In this document: piece after piece, positions 32,179 through 45,560 of the stretch
Layout: each line of letters opens with the position of its first letter
Numbering within the stretch: position 1 is the stretch's first letter
Source: Macrotrachela quadricornifera
Taxonomy: Eukaryota > Rotifera > Eurotatoria > Philodinida > Philodinidae
Length of the DNA: 64,000 nucleotides
Assembly (NCBI GenBank): GCA_022393335.1
Contig: JAJEKB010020704.1
Coordinates: 492,614-556,613 of the forward strand
Direction: 5' to 3'
Program-made: the position numbers and the translations under genes
The notes under the pieces: generated by a model
Told to the model about the DNA's origin: nothing
Seen by the model: only the letters and a program-made list of their open reading frames with translations
Database searches by the model: none

Positions 32179-34367
32179 ATTTGCAAGTGGACAAGTTTGA
32201 GGTTATCCTTTCACTAATGGAAATGAAATCGCAAGGAAAAAAAACGACGAGAGTCAGCGGAGAAGAATACTTTGAAAAGTTCTTTTCAAATAGAAACAGT
32301 ATTTATAGGTGAAATTTTTTAAAGTGCTTTTCATATCTTTTGATCGAAACATACGCAAAAATACTTTTAAAAGTAGAAAACGTGTTATTAACTCCTTTGT
32401 TGATCGACTTTTGAATTTATAAAGCAAAGCGGAGGTAAAGAAGAATAGAAAGAAAAAAGTGAGATACACAGATGTTGGTAAAAAAAAAATAGTTTGCATA
32501 CCTTCTTCAACAGATCATTGATGTAGCTACTGATTTGTAATACATTCTTAATAAATTCTCTGTTATTTAATCTATTGAAAAGAGAATAAGTTACGGTTTC
32601 ATATATATGGTATGCACTATATTTATTGAGAATTTATCTCTCGAAAATACTATAAAAAATAAAAATTAATAGAAAAAGATAACAAGTACTTTTAGATGTT
32701 TTTTGTTAAATTTTTTTACATGAAAAAGGATGAAAGTAAAAGGAAAAAGATAACTAATAAGTCAGTATGCAAGATAAGACATGCATGTTTCAGTTTCGAA
32801 GTGATGTTGCTTGTCTGCAAAGCACATGCAATGTCAATTTGTGTAATCGATAACATCTAATAATTAAGAGAGGATTCGTCAGAAAAATGAGTAAGAAAGA
32901 GACACTTGGTCGGGAAAAATTTTTTAATTTTGTATTTGATTATCTAAAACGAAAGACCATACAGAGTTAGTATTAAATTCAACATATAAGGTTCCTCTGA
33001 AAATCTTTTGTTGAATTATGAAGTACACTATAATAATAGAGTCTGTAGATCCTGAAGAAAATGATCATTTTTCTTACCTTTTTTGTGGACAAAAGCATTC
33101 CGCTATTTCAAACTTTTGCAAAAAGAAAGAGTATTATTTTTTCGGTCAGATCATGTCTTTTTGAATTCTTCATAAATAATTTTATATGAACGAACAAGGA
33201 CGAACAAAGTATACTTTTGCTAAAAAATACTTTAAACTTTTGTTATTTTTCAAAATATGTCAATCATTTAGACTTTAAAATGGAGATTACCCATAGCTTT
33301 TATGGCACCAACAGATAGTCCGTGAAAAACGATATTTGGCTTATTTAACCTATTAAAAGAAAAAGGGCGATGACAGACTTTTTATTTGAAAAGCTAAAAT
33401 ATAGTATATCCTCGTTTCCCAGTATTTCATTCTCAATTGTAGCGATACCTTCAGCATCAATAATAATCAGTGAAGCGTGTAGCATCCCTCAGATAATATT
33501 TTACAACAAGACTGATTCTTCTTCTCTGATCTGAATACAAGATAATATAAAATGAACTGAGTTCGTATGTGGATGAGAAGGTCAATGAACTATACGCGCT
33601 AAAGAAAACGAATGATGAAAGGCGTAAGTTTGAGCAAGGAGTTTCAATTTTGGAGAATCGAATAGTGTTTTAGTATAGTGACTATTTCCGTACTAGCAAA
33701 TATAACCTTTCAGACATTTTTAATAGCCGGCTGGTCATGAATCGTATGTATCAGAGTGAAATTGAATGAATTACACTTCTTCCATGTCGACCTTCTATCC
33801 AATGTAACTTTTCAGACTAGAAACTCATTGCATCGTATATTTTTGATAGTATCGATAATATATGATTGAAGTAATATCCAATATGAAAAATAATGATAGG
33901 ATGAAAGCCCGATCTGGTAAATATGTGTTTGATCTCATTCCCAATCGAGAAAATCTGACGGCTTGAAAGGTAGGTATCAAAAAAACGTGACTTCATCAAT
34001 TACTAATTTGAAAAAATCTAATTGTCCGAAGAGTGACTATTGAAAATCTTGGATTGACGCATTCTCTACTCTCAAAGACGGGGGGGGGGGGGCATAATTC
34101 TAGTTTTCTGTTCTGATGACCTTAAAAATTAAGTTTCTAGAAGCAGTGGTAGGGTAGTCGCGAACCGTTCAAGATTGGAGAGGTCGAAAATCGACAAGTA
34201 AAAATGAACGAAATTGTTAAAAGCAAGGGGGTGTAAATCTCGTTTTCTCTAACAATTTTCGTAAGCGGGGGAGGGGGGCGTTATGTCCCACTCGTCCTCC
34301 CATATTTACGCTTCTGATCACTTCATCTTGATCGATAAAAGCAGAAAAATCGAAAAAAAGAACATAT
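32179..34367. other. Intergenic region with G-rich runs and exon-like scraps
   Basis: No complete gene. On the minus strand ASLIIIDAEGIATIENEI (about 33470-33420) and NKPNIVFHGLSVGAIKAMGN (about 33345-33280) look protein-like and are separated by an intron-like stretch ending in TTTTAATAG; they may belong to a decayed minus-strand gene. G-runs lie at 34080-34092 and 34265-34280. Confidence 0.35.
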
Positions 34368-34919
34368 TTAAAAGAGAATACCGACCATTAACTGAGAAAT
34401 CATATAAAATTTGAAATATTGTAGAATGTCCATACTAAGCTCTAGCACAAACGTATTTTGATATCCACTAGTGAAGAACAAAAATATGAATATACCATTG
34501 AAAATAATATGTACCAATTCTAAGGTCATCAAACTTTTCAATCGAGGAATTTCTCCTTCTGTTTGACGACGCAGTTGAATATACTAATAAAAAGTAAATA
34601 GCAAAAAAATAATCATAAAAACAATATGGTTCAATCCTGAATGGCCATCATTATAATCTCCAATGAATAAAGACAACAGATAACACAGAGACAGAGTGAT
34701 AAATATACGAGTGATTTCGTATGTTTGCCAAATGATTGCTGTCCGTTGATCGAATATACCCATGTGGATAATGAATACTTGTGCAACGATTACTAATTCT
34801 TTGAACATAAAAGCCGTAAACAGACGTTTAACGAACATCTTCAAATAAAAATTCTTTATGGGCTCAAAGGCAATGAGAATAATAATCATTGCTTCACATA
34901 TAATTCGCGTAAAATCCAT
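34368..34919 (-). pseudogene. Multi-pass membrane protein with one in-frame TAG
   Basis: One frame of 184 codons from 34919 to TAA at 34368-34370, broken only by TAG at 34584-34586. At least five hydrophobic segments are visible: MIIILIAFEP, FTAFMFKELVIVAQVFIIHM, ITRIFITLSLCYLLSLFIG, NHIVFMIIFLLFTFY (ending at the TAG) and ELVHIIFNGIFIFLFFTSGY. A basic loop RRQTEGEIPRLKS sits between the last two, as in a 7TM receptor's intracellular loop. A possible upstream exon at about 35099-35007 (MRRKNNDSNQHRDEER) does not join in phase. The alternative that TAG lies at the end of a 41-nt intron (GTTTTTATG...TTTATTAG, phase 0) cannot be excluded, but it would delete a membrane segment. Confidence 0.4.
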
Positions 34920-36083
34920 ACTGAAATTCTTATGTTTAGTTATTTAACAAACAAAAATAATTCCCGATATATCATAAACTATCGTAATAGAATAAATTTC
35001 ACCTTTATTCTTCTTCCGATCCAATAGAAAATCGAATACATTCACGTGCATCGTTCGTTCTTCATCTCTGTGTTGATTGCTATCATTATTTTTTCTTCTC
35101 ATAGTATTGAACAAAATGAATTTATTTCCTTATGTGTTTATATGTAAAAATAAACTATGATATTGAAACAAAAATGTATAAGTAAAAAGGTTAAAAAAAA
35201 ACAATTAGAAATAGAACATTAATTTCTGATTAAAAAAAAGTGTAATCAGACATTTATTTACTTATCAAAAAAAGAAATAAAACAATGTTAGAAATTAGTT
35301 CCATTGTCGATTTATGATCATTTTACTCAATTTTAGAGATAATCGAATTTAAATTTTGCTCCTACTTCGATCTTACACTCACTAGATACTTCTTAAAGTT
35401 TGACCCAAAACCAAGATATTCATATTTTAACAAAACGCTTATTTTTTATTGTATTTCATACTAAACTGATATCTCTCATTGATAATACGTTATTATTCAC
35501 CTATTTAAAAATTATATAATTATACGTCAAAAATGAAGTAAAATGATCGTGACTTAACAAGAGAAGATCAAAAAATTAAATCGAATTAGACTGTTTCAAT
35601 ACTCATCAAGATCGATAAAATAGTACAGATTTCATACGAAAAGCGATTTGACAGTTGAAAATATTTCTTCGTTAGTTTTTTAAGTTGATTTCTAACTAAA
35701 AGTCTTATTTAAGTTTCAAAATTGTCAAATTTTCGGAGTTTCTAGTAATATCGGGTTTGAAAGGAATTAAGGGCTTCGTTGAATTTTAGAATTGAACGGC
35801 ATTTTAGGAAATTTCAAATGCACGAAATTCATAATAATGATGAGATTGATCTCGCAATGTTCAAGTGCACTATTAGCACCACAGAAAAATATCTAAAATC
35901 TTAAGTTTTATTTGTTCTTTAGTTTTATCTTAAAATAACAAGACGGAGGTATTTATAAATTTATCTTTTCTTTTTTCTGCATTCAAAACTTGTCTTATCT
36001 TATCACGCTCTTTTTTTCTATTTTACAGCTTTACATGTTAGAATTTTATTTTCACTTTCATTTATTCATTTGTTAAGCTAAAA
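34920..36083. other. Intergenic region
   Basis: AT-rich; apart from a possible small minus-strand exon near 35.0-35.1 kb, nothing recognisable. Confidence 0.4.
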
Positions 36084-38563
36084 ATGCGACAACAATATGG
36101 ATACATTTGTCTTCTACTATTATTTATTTCTTGATATAAAACACAAGATAGCACATCAACATAACCTCTTCCTGATTGGAATGGTGATTCAAATTTATGT
36201 ACAATTAATTCACCAGTTACACCTTCATCATTACCTCAACCATCATTCCCAATATTTTCAAATAAAGCTGAATTTGCACTTGAACGTGTTGAAATTGATC
36301 GTATTTTAGGTGTTCAAATATGATTTTATATGAATATCTTTATGATTATGATGCTAATAAAGTAATTATCGTTAAAAATAAAAATGGTTTTATTGATACC
36401 GAATATATTTATTATAACACATTAAAAAATTCAACTTATTTAAGAGGAGAATTTTGTATAGTAACAGACGTTCCAGTAAATGATCCTATGAGTATGTTTA
36501 GAGAAAAATTTCTTTTCTTTTTTATAAATTCTATATATTATTTTATTTTTATGTATTAGATGGTTGATCAGCAATACAATTACCAGATGGTACATGGCAT
36601 GTTCGTCCATTAAATGAATATATATTATTTTCTAGTAATAGACCAGGTGAAGAAATGACACCAATATATCTTGGTAAAGATATAATACGTGGAATTCCAG
36701 TTGATAAATGGCAAAGTTGTTTGATCAATAAAAAAGATTATCGAACAGTACGACGTATATGGTATTTTGCTCAACAAGGTTATATAATGCCAACTGGTCC
36801 TGTTGGACAATATGCTGTTCCAATTCAAGCATTAATTAGTAGTTCATATACTTTTCCAAATGGTACATCATGGGTTGAAATCGATCAGGTATTTAATATT
36901 CATTCATTTCGACCTGGTATTATAGAAACAGCTAATGCATTAGCACCACCAAAAGGTGTTTTTTGTTCTAGTGGTCCAGGTCAAAATTTAATATCACTTA
37001 AAGATGCTGGTGTTAATTGGCCAGATCATTTTAGTGTTCGTGTTGAAGCTTCATCATCACGTAGTGCACAATGGCAAAGATTTCATTTATATTATGATAA
37101 TGGTCGTGAGAGTACTGGAAGACGTTTACGTTATGATTATATGCCAGTTGGTGATGAAGATTTTGTAACAGTTATTCATGATTATAATGATCAAATAACT
37201 TATACTATTGATCGTCGTTTAGGTTCATGTCAAATCAATCAAGGTGTATTAATACCAGATGTTAATCCTATTCGTGATCCAATTCGATTTTTTATTAAAA
37301 ATGAAGATAAATTTATATTTAATCCACCTGAAAAATCTTGGGAATTTAATGGATTTCGACGTAAGAAAAAAATTGAATGTTTTTTTTTTTAAATTTTTTT
37401 TCTTATTCTTTGAGGCATGTCGTGGTAATTCTATTCAATGTACAATATTAACAACATCAATAGATTATTTTCCTGTTATAATTGATTCAGATACAGATAA
37501 ACCAACAGGTGAAACATGGAAAGCAACTAATGTTGAATATGCTTGGTCAATGCGTTCACCAAATGCTCGTCCACCATCTGGTCAAACTAAACAATTTGAT
37601 TATCCAGTCAGTTTATATTTAAAAATGTATCGATTTCAAAATCCAAATGATCCATCACCATTAAGTGTTCGTACAGAAGATATTGAATATGAATTTTATG
37701 AAATGTCTCATCAGAGTCAACAGAATGATTTTGATATAAGTATATGTTATCGTTCACTTGATCAACCTTATCTTCATCTTGGTTTTGTACTTAAGACAAG
37801 TAATGATACTCTTGTAGATGGAAAATTTTTAAATAGACATGACCTTGAATTTTATCTACGAGCTGCTCTAATAATGTCGATGCGTATCAGTGTATTACGT
37901 CTTAGTGATGTTGAACTCGATCATATTCAATCTGATAATAGTGTCTATGTTTTATTCACTCTTCTGGGCCCAATACCATTTTCAAGCAACTCGGGACCAA
38001 CAGTCGAAATAGCTCAAAATAATCTCAAGACAAATATTGATAACGGTCAATTCACACTTGAAATGGCACTTACAAACGATGAAAATACAAAAGTACAATT
38101 TAGAGCTGTACCCGATTCTCTCAAAGTTTTTCAACAATTTATGTCGATTCATGCAGGTTCAATTTTGAATTGCAATACTTCTAATACCAGCGTCATCACT
38201 TCTACTCCTTCTTCTATTACTACTCCTCCTCCTATTACTACTCCTCCTTCTATTATTACTCCTACTACTACTACTACTACTCCTCCTTCTATTATTACTG
38301 ATACTACTCCTACTCGCACCCGTACTACTACTTGTCCAGTTCAAATTACCAATGGTCCACCAATTAAAAAAGAAAAATACACAGGAGGAGCTCAAGCTGG
38401 TGGTATTATTGGTGGATTCATTGTTGGTATAGTTCTTGGTCTCATTGGACTTCTTATTCCTCAATATCTAAGAAAAAGATCAACATCATCAGGTAGTGGC
38501 AATGTGAGCTTTACCAACAGGAGAGCAGAAGCATCTTTAACTATGCAGGGTCCACGTGACTAG
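36084..38563 (+). pseudogene. Large type I membrane protein, damaged paralogue
   Basis: The coding sequence runs from ATG 36084 (signal-like MRQQYGYICLLLLFIS) with lesions: TGA at 36132, TAA at 36162, a 2-base ATAT-type frame change near 36318 (relieved by reading from 36320), and TGA at 36565 just after a short intron (36502-36559). The rest is well preserved: exon 36560-37360 and a long open stretch 37415-38563, separated by an intron (37361-37414) whose ends do not join in phase. The ectodomain has RGIPVDKWQSCL and APPKGVFCSSG, resembling the invertebrate LolA-like domain family. A Thr/Pro mucin-like stalk (38190-38330), a Gly-rich membrane segment (GGIIGGFIVGIVLGLIGLLI) and a short basic tail follow. 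Function unknown. It faces its intact paralogue tail to tail. Confidence 0.65.
38190..38330 (+). repeat. ACT/CCT microsatellite encoding a Thr/Pro stalk
   Basis: Irregular ACT, CCT and ATT triplets encode TPPPITTPPSIITPTTTTTT-like sequence just before the membrane segment. It is expandable by slippage and probably O-glycosylated in the intact protein. Confidence 0.65.
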
Positions 38564-39625
38564 TGGGGTACGATTGATACTTTTCATATTGAACTTTATT
38601 ATATATTGTTTTTCTCATTTTATTTAAATCGAATGTAGATTTTTTTTTTTTTACTTAAATAAAATTCTTCATAGATCCGAGCGAAATATATTCATTCTCA
38701 AACACTATGTGTAGTATTGCAAATTCTACTGTAAGAATATGTCGTAATCAAGATATATTCTAGTTTATCTACAAATTAGTCATTCATTATTTTGTTTTCT
38801 ATGTGTAATTACATCTCTAACTTAGTTAAATAAATTTGAGTTTAATTTTTCATAAATTTTTCTATCTCTTTCTAAAGATATAACATAGTCAACAAAGATC
38901 AGATTTAAATTACGTATTTAAAATGCATCTCAAAATTGGATAGATAACATATTCCGAAATATGACATAGATAACATAGTTTATTTTTATCAACATACAAA
39001 GATAAGAATTTCATTTCAACTATGTTACCTTCAAAAACTGTTGTGACTATTCTCTAGACTGAAAGGATAGAATCTAAAAAACAAAATTCACCTGTATCTG
39101 TCGGTAACGCGATCAAAATGATCATGGAAATATAATACAAAGAATCATACGAAATTATTAAAAGGATATGATTTCTGTTTATCATAATTTTATGTCCCAA
39201 ATTCACTTATAAAATTCTAATTAATTGATAAAGCACCTAATTGTTGATATAACATTGAATAATTAAACAACGATCATTATTTTTAATCAGTACTGATGAA
39301 CTAGTTTAAATTATAATGACGCGAATAGTTATCAGATGAACACTATAATCAAGTTATTATGTTACACACAACCACATATATTGAATTCTCGTTCACATCT
39401 ATGAGAAATTATATAGACATCCCTATTGTGTCAGTCTAGGACCAAGTGAATCGACAGTCGATAAACGTTACTTGTTGTTCTAGAGAAAATCTTAATTGGT
39501 ATATAATAATAAGAATAGGAAGCTTTGTTTGAGTAATGAAAATATGATAAAAAAATATTTATTTTACAATTATTTCGAAAAGAAAAACTAAATAAATAAA
39601 TGATATTAAAATATAATATTTAATA
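38564..39625. other. Convergent intergenic region between two paralogues
   Basis: About 1 kb of AT-rich sequence between the two 3' ends. No gene, and no obvious inverted repeat at the ends. Confidence 0.4.
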
Positions 39626-42600
39626 TCAATTTGAAAAACGTTTTAAAAGAAAAAATCCACCAATATTACCAACTAAAAGACCTAAAATAATAAATCCAAT
39701 CCATAAACCCATAATTAATGTACCTGAATTTTTATAAATAATTTCAATATTTTCATTTTGTATAATTATTGGATCAGGACATTGAATAGGATCATCATTT
39801 TTTTCAATAAAAATTTGTTTATTACATTGATTATTAGTTTGATTTAAACTTGAAAAAATCACATTAAGTGAATTTGATTGTGCTTTTAAATTAACTTGTT
39901 TATTAGAATATTTTGCTCGAAATATTAAACCATTCATATTAATAATATTATTATGATGTTGAATAAGCGAATCTAATGATGATTCTTTAAGAGGATATTC
40001 AACAGGACCAGTACGTGGTGGTGCATCAAGTAATGTAAATGTAACTATTATATCATTATTATTATTATCTTTATCAACAATAACATGTGAAATACGTATT
40101 GGTCGTATAAACATTGCAAATATTAATGTTTCCCATATATGTAAACGTAAATAATTTATATTTTGTAAAACAGGATAATTTTTATCATTTATTATTTTAA
40201 ATGATAAAACAGCAAGATTATAATTTTCTATTGTAAAAAAAATAAATGCGAAAACTTCGGATTTTATCCGAAAGTTATGTGTACTGCAAAAAGTATATGA
40301 ATCAGCTGAGTCATTATGAAGTGTATGAACGCCAAAATTATCATGACAAATTGTCTTGATGAAAAACCATTTTTCTCATAACTTCATTTTTATTGGTTCC
40401 TGCTCCATCCAAGGACGTATATAAGGGGGACAGTTGGCACACACCCCTCCAGCTTACGAAAAATTAATGGAAAATAACTTTGTCTCATGAACGATTTGGC
40501 CCTTTGAGTTAAATGAGGTCTCAATTGGATAGAAACAGTTTAATCTATAAATTCATTACACTCAGGGAGGAAGTTATGGGATAAAAAAGTATTATAAGCC
40601 AAAAACTGCGTAGATTCAGCGATATAGCATATTTTGAGAGGGAGTATTTGGACTTTTCTCACGTGATGCACTAGACCCTGTATTTCTTTGTTTCTGTAAG
40701 ACATAGATCTCATCACAATACATCCCTTGTCACTAAATTGCAAGGAGAAAATACAGGCGTGCGAAGCTAGCATGGTTCACACAGTATGCGCCCATATCCA
40801 GTGATCACTGACTGTACTCTCAGAGTTATATAATATCTTTAAAAATCACAGAAATTTGAGTTCAGATTCGTGTGTAGCTTGGCAAACTGGATAACAAGAG
40901 TTATTTTTGAATGAATTTATGTTTGCATCTAACAGGATTACGATCATCCGCAACCTCATGAATTTATAAGAGATATATGATAGATACAAGCATCAGTATT
41001 TTCATAATAAATCACCAATATTAATAGCTATCGATTCGAGTTTTTACCTCTCGATAGTCCTTTCAACTAGCTACAAAACCAAGCACTTTGGAAACCCCAA
41101 AAGTATTGGTCATCTGAGCCATATCCAAGCAATTTGGTTCTGGTTACAGTTTTTATGCATTTTTAGACCTTTTTCAAGCAATGTTTCGTTAGAAAACTAC
41201 GGCTTAATTCAAAACTAATATCATATTCGGAATCAGCGTTAAAAACTGAGTCGATTCATATATATTTAAAATATTTCTGAGAAAAAAAAATTTTTTTGAA
41301 AAAATCCCTGTACCCCCCCTCAGGGGTGGTCTGGTCAATAATGACAATTTTTTCGATAACTCAGCCATTTCTCGTCGGATCTTTCTCATCTTCGAACTCG
41401 ACCGAGATATTGATGAAACAGTTCTGTGCACAAAATTTCAGCTCAATCGAATGTAATTGTAAAGAGTTATCGTGTAAACGGACGGCCGGACGGACGGCCG
41501 GACGGACGGACGGACACACTGACCGATTCTAGAGTGTACTCACTTTTTGAGTACACAAAAACTAATAAAAATTTACTAAAAAGAAATTTTTTTACCAGTT
41601 GGACCTAAAGATCTATAACATTCGGCTAGTGTATAATCAATTTCAAATATAGTTAATGGATTTCGACGAAAATTAAAAGCAACTATAAGTAAAAACAAAA
41701 ATTTTCATTTTTTTTGCAATTTAATTTCACTTACTTATTTCAGATGAAAAAACAATAAGACCAGATAATGATTGTCTAATTATAAATTTCATTGGAATCC
41801 ATTGTGTTAATTCTTCACCATTAATACGTGATGCCCAATACCATTCTTGATGTTGAATTGTATTATTTCCCACTAGTTTTTCACCAATCCATACATGACA
41901 CCAAACTCTATCTCGACATTGTTTTTCACCTGTATATTGATATTGAATATCATCCATTAAAAATAGATGTTGTGAATCACCCATTTGTATTAAATTAGGA
42001 TTATTATCAACATTAACAGCATCACCAGTATTTGTATTTATATCAGTAACTATACATTGATGATTTGAATGATTATAATGATAACTTAGACCAACAGCAA
42101 AATCATGTAATTCAGTATAATGATACCATTGTTGTCCACCAAAAGGATCAGAAGACCAAGTATCAAAACGAGTAAATTGAAATTCTGTATCATATAAAGT
42201 GTGTGTACTTATTATTGAGTTACTTAAAGTAGGCATAGATACTTCAGTATTTGTACTAACTCGATCTGGAATATTTGATGGTACGTCTTTTGTTAATGTT
42301 CGATTTGGACAATAAACACCAGTTGGAGTTTCTAATGATTGACGTTCTTCTCGTCGATTTGGATTTGATATATAACGAAAAACATTATATATATAGGATT
42401 CTACACGTGAAGATGGAGCTGTTGCATTTACTTCGATTTGCAAAATAAGACTCTCATTTACTGGTAAATAAGCTTGAAATTTGGTTACATCTGATACATG
42501 ATATATAGCTGATACAGTTCCTTGTATATCATTAACATAAAAACATGATTTAAAAATATTCGTAGGTATACCACGTAATTCACCACTACCAATATAAGTA

Positions 42601-43114
42601 ATACCCCAATTAGGATTTATTTGATTACGTTCATTGAAACCAAGGAGAACTGATGGTTTTAATATTAAAGATCTTTCAGCAATGACACTTGTTTGTGATT
42701 GAGGAATAATTACCTTTCTAAAACATGCTTGTATTCTATTTGAACCGATTCCAACAGTACCGACTGCAAACTCCTCATTAGTTATAAAATCCCAGTAAAA
42801 TTGTACTGAACCTAATGGATAAAAAGTAAATATTATTTACAAAGATATTATAATAATTAATAGAGATTACCTCCTTGAAAACTTTCTGTTGTAAGAGAAT
42901 CGCGTGTTAGTGAGAATGATTGTGATAAATCCATTAGTCCATCTTCTGCTATTAACTCAGTCATGATTTCAAAACGTGATGGAATAGAACGCCAATTTGG
43001 ATCTACAACAGGTGATGGTGGTGGACCTGGACATACTCGTGGATCGAGTTGAGCATTGTTTGAATTAATTAAAATAATTATGATACATACTAGATATGTT
43101 AGCAGTTTTAGCAT
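39626..43114 (-). CDS. Large type I membrane protein, intact paralogue (LolA-like type)
   Basis: Four exons join in phase: 43114-42871, 42811-41735, 41682-41596 and 40227-39626, giving 669 aa. The signal peptide is MLKLLTYLVCIIIILINSNNA. The ectodomain carries paired landmarks with the + strand paralogue: YIGSGELRGIPTNIFKSC, PTGVYCPNR, FRRNPLTIFEIDYTLAECYR and VTFTLLDAPP. The C-terminus has one membrane segment (LIMGLWIGFIILGLLVGNIG) and a very short tail. Introns 1 and 2 are 59 and 52 nt; intron 3 is 1368 nt and carries a dispersed repeat. A secreted/lipid-binding LolA-like fold is only a possibility inferred from RGIPxxxWxSC and GV(F/Y)C patterns. No known function. Confidence 0.75.
41211..41556 (+). 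repeat. Dispersed repeat ending in a hairpin, copy 1 (inside intron 3)
   Basis: Shares with 50990-51257 the sequence AACTAATATCATATTCG(G/A)AATCA, ..TGTACC.CCC(T)TCAGG.., TGTGCAAAATTTCAGC.CAATCG and GAGTTATCGTGTAAACGGAC. This copy has a (CGGA)n expansion (CGGACGGCCGGACGG...) and ends with TGTACTCA-CTTTT-TGAGTACA, a perfect 8-bp hairpin. No protein. It could be the 3' part of a non-autonomous element; class unknown. Confidence 0.6.
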
Positions 43115-45560
43115 ATTTTAAATCGAATTTTTTTCTTTTATGTTAGTCAAAATAAGCACTTCAACAAATGTTTTAACAACAATAAGAATTTTAGTGAGAC
43201 AAACTTGGATGATAAGAAGAAGAATAAAGGATGTTTATTTGCTCGTTTTATCTTATCATTTCTCTTGGCATCTACTGTTTGCCTTACGTTTTTGTCCATC
43301 TATTTAAATATACTTGAAGAAAAAAAGTGAATATATGCTATTTTAAAAAAAGAAGCTAAATATATTCAGATTATCTTTGAAACATATATGTACTAATATT
43401 ATTAAATTCGATAGTTTTTCTTTTTTTTTTATTCGTTTATCATACAAATTATATTATATAATATGACAAAAAAAGAAAAAGCATTATGATATTAATTCGT
43501 ACATTATCCATTATGTCCTTTGCCTGATGTATACTTGACCAGAAAGATCTTTTCTATCGAGTAGAGCCGATAGATCGTAGAAATAAGAGAAGAAGTTTAT
43601 ATTCCCTCAACTAAAGGAAGGATCATTCGGAAAAAGTAAAATGCGTTTATTTGTGTATCGCAGATCAAAAGAACACATGTACTAAGATATACGCGTACCT
43701 TTGGGTCCTCATGTATAGATAATGAAGAAGAGTTGTTCTGAACAACATTGTGTCGTATATTTCATATGTGACTTTAGCAAAGCAGACAGGTAACATTTGA
43801 TGATCAATGCGTTACTCAGCTTCACAATTTGATAAAGCTACTTTCAGTCAACGAGACATTGGAATCGATTAATGTAGTTTGTATGCTTAGTTTTAAGAAA
43901 TAACATTTCATATTGGAAGGAAATATTGTTTGACATAGTAGTGTGAAAGAGTGGGGTCACATATTCAGGATTTTGGAGATGTGGGATCTCTTGAAGGAGA
44001 AGTCACATCCACATCCGAGAGATGCAATCATCGAAGATGTAAGATCTTTTCTAGAGATGCGCATCCCTCACATCCTCACTATAGTCAGGGAACCTTTTTT
44101 TATTAAAAGACAATCTTTAAAATTCTAAACAAAATCATACATGGTTATAACGAAATATTATTTTCGATCTATTGGAAAAAAATTTAACTTTGAAATTTTC
44201 TTCTTTTATTTTGAACAATTCTTCAAATCATAACCAAATAAACAAAACCATTGATTAAAATGAAAGAGTTCATTTATCAAAACTTGACTTCGATTTACTT
44301 AGAAAAATTGTTTTTTTTTGAAGGAAAAATCCTTAAGAAAATCTTAAATGATCTCATGAAGTTTTGCATTACACAAACTATTATAATTCTATTCCGAAGA
44401 ATGAGAATAATGACTGTATCAATAAGCAAATCGAAATGTGAGATTATAACATATTTGCAATAAAAAAAGAAGACATAAATTACACATTTTGAGATTTATG
44501 ACTTAGCAAATATGTAAAGCATTTAAAATAAAATAGATTAGAATTTATTGATTTAATGATAAGTTTTAAATATTCGATATCTTCATGAAAATAATAGTTG
44601 GATATATACACAGAATGTGAGTACCGTAAAAACTTTGATTGAAAACTTACACTTATTACTTTTTTTTTCGAAAATTAATGTGAATTTCATACAATTAAGA
44701 GAAATAAGAAAAATAATGTTTAGCTTTTAACTTTTTTTCCTTCGCGGATTTATTCTAAAAAAAAGACATAGTGCGTGCAAAATTTGTAGTTTAGATAACG
44801 CTCTTTTTTATAAAAACAATATTGACTCTCTACAATGTACCTATGTGGAAAACCATACCTCGGCATTTCGGCAATTTTGTATTGCGGATTATACAACGAG
44901 CATTCTTGTAAAAATCTTAATCAATGTCGAAAAAAATAATTTCATCATAATATAATAATGGACCATTTTTCTAAATGATTGAAATAATTAACTAAAATAT
45001 TGGTCTAGTTAACATGTAAGTTAAAATTAAATTTTTCTAATCAATTTATTAATAAATTTAAATAAAATATTTTGTCATAATTTATTTTTCTTATCCGAAT
45101 GTCATTTAACTGATAAGAATGAAAATGTTGAGAAATGATGTTATGGCGTATTTCAGAATTAATAAATTCATCAATACAAAAAAAAAACCTTGCCCCATCA
45201 CTATCATGAGTACACTAAAATCAAAACTGTTTTGGTTCTAGCTTATGCTTAGTTCCAATGTCAAATATTTAAAGAATAGTCGATCTAACTTAGAATTTAT
45301 CCATTTATTTCAAATCATACTGAATATCGAAGACATACTATAGTCAGAGAAATTTATTGTGAACATTAGTTTTGGTCAGCAAAAATATTGAAATGGTCAG
45401 CTCTTTTATATATAAAAGTCAATAAAAATGCAGATTTTATCAGTAGAATACATAAATTTTATTCATATAAAATGTGTAAGAAAGGAAAAATCCAGCTATA
45501 CATGACTCAATAGTAGAATGAAAGGAAAATATCAAATAAGGGAAAGAAAACGACAAGAAC
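43115..45560. other. Intergenic region with a MITE-like relic
   Basis: AT-rich and no gene. It contains the relic at 43937-44090 listed separately; other short frames (e.g. 44251-44463) have no motif. Confidence 0.4.
43937..44090. mobile_element. MITE relic related to the 61653 element
   Basis: AGTAGTGTG...GGGGTCACATATTCAGGATTTTGGAGATG matches the left end of the 61653-61784 element, apart from an insertion, and ATGCGCATCCCTCACATCC matches its right half. The right terminal repeat is missing or degraded. Confidence 0.5.

Noticed and set aside
9793..36567. Alternative genetic code with TGA as sense (stops in the piggyBac transposase and in the 36-kb gene)
   Set aside because: Other frames here are closed normally by TGA, TAA and TAG at family-typical ends (the P450-like gene ends in TGA), and the affected genes have other lesions, so they are better read as damaged copies.
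38159..38464. Minus-strand frame rich in Ser/Arg/Asn
   Set aside because: It is the reverse complement of the Thr/Pro microsatellite of the + strand gene, with no independent support.
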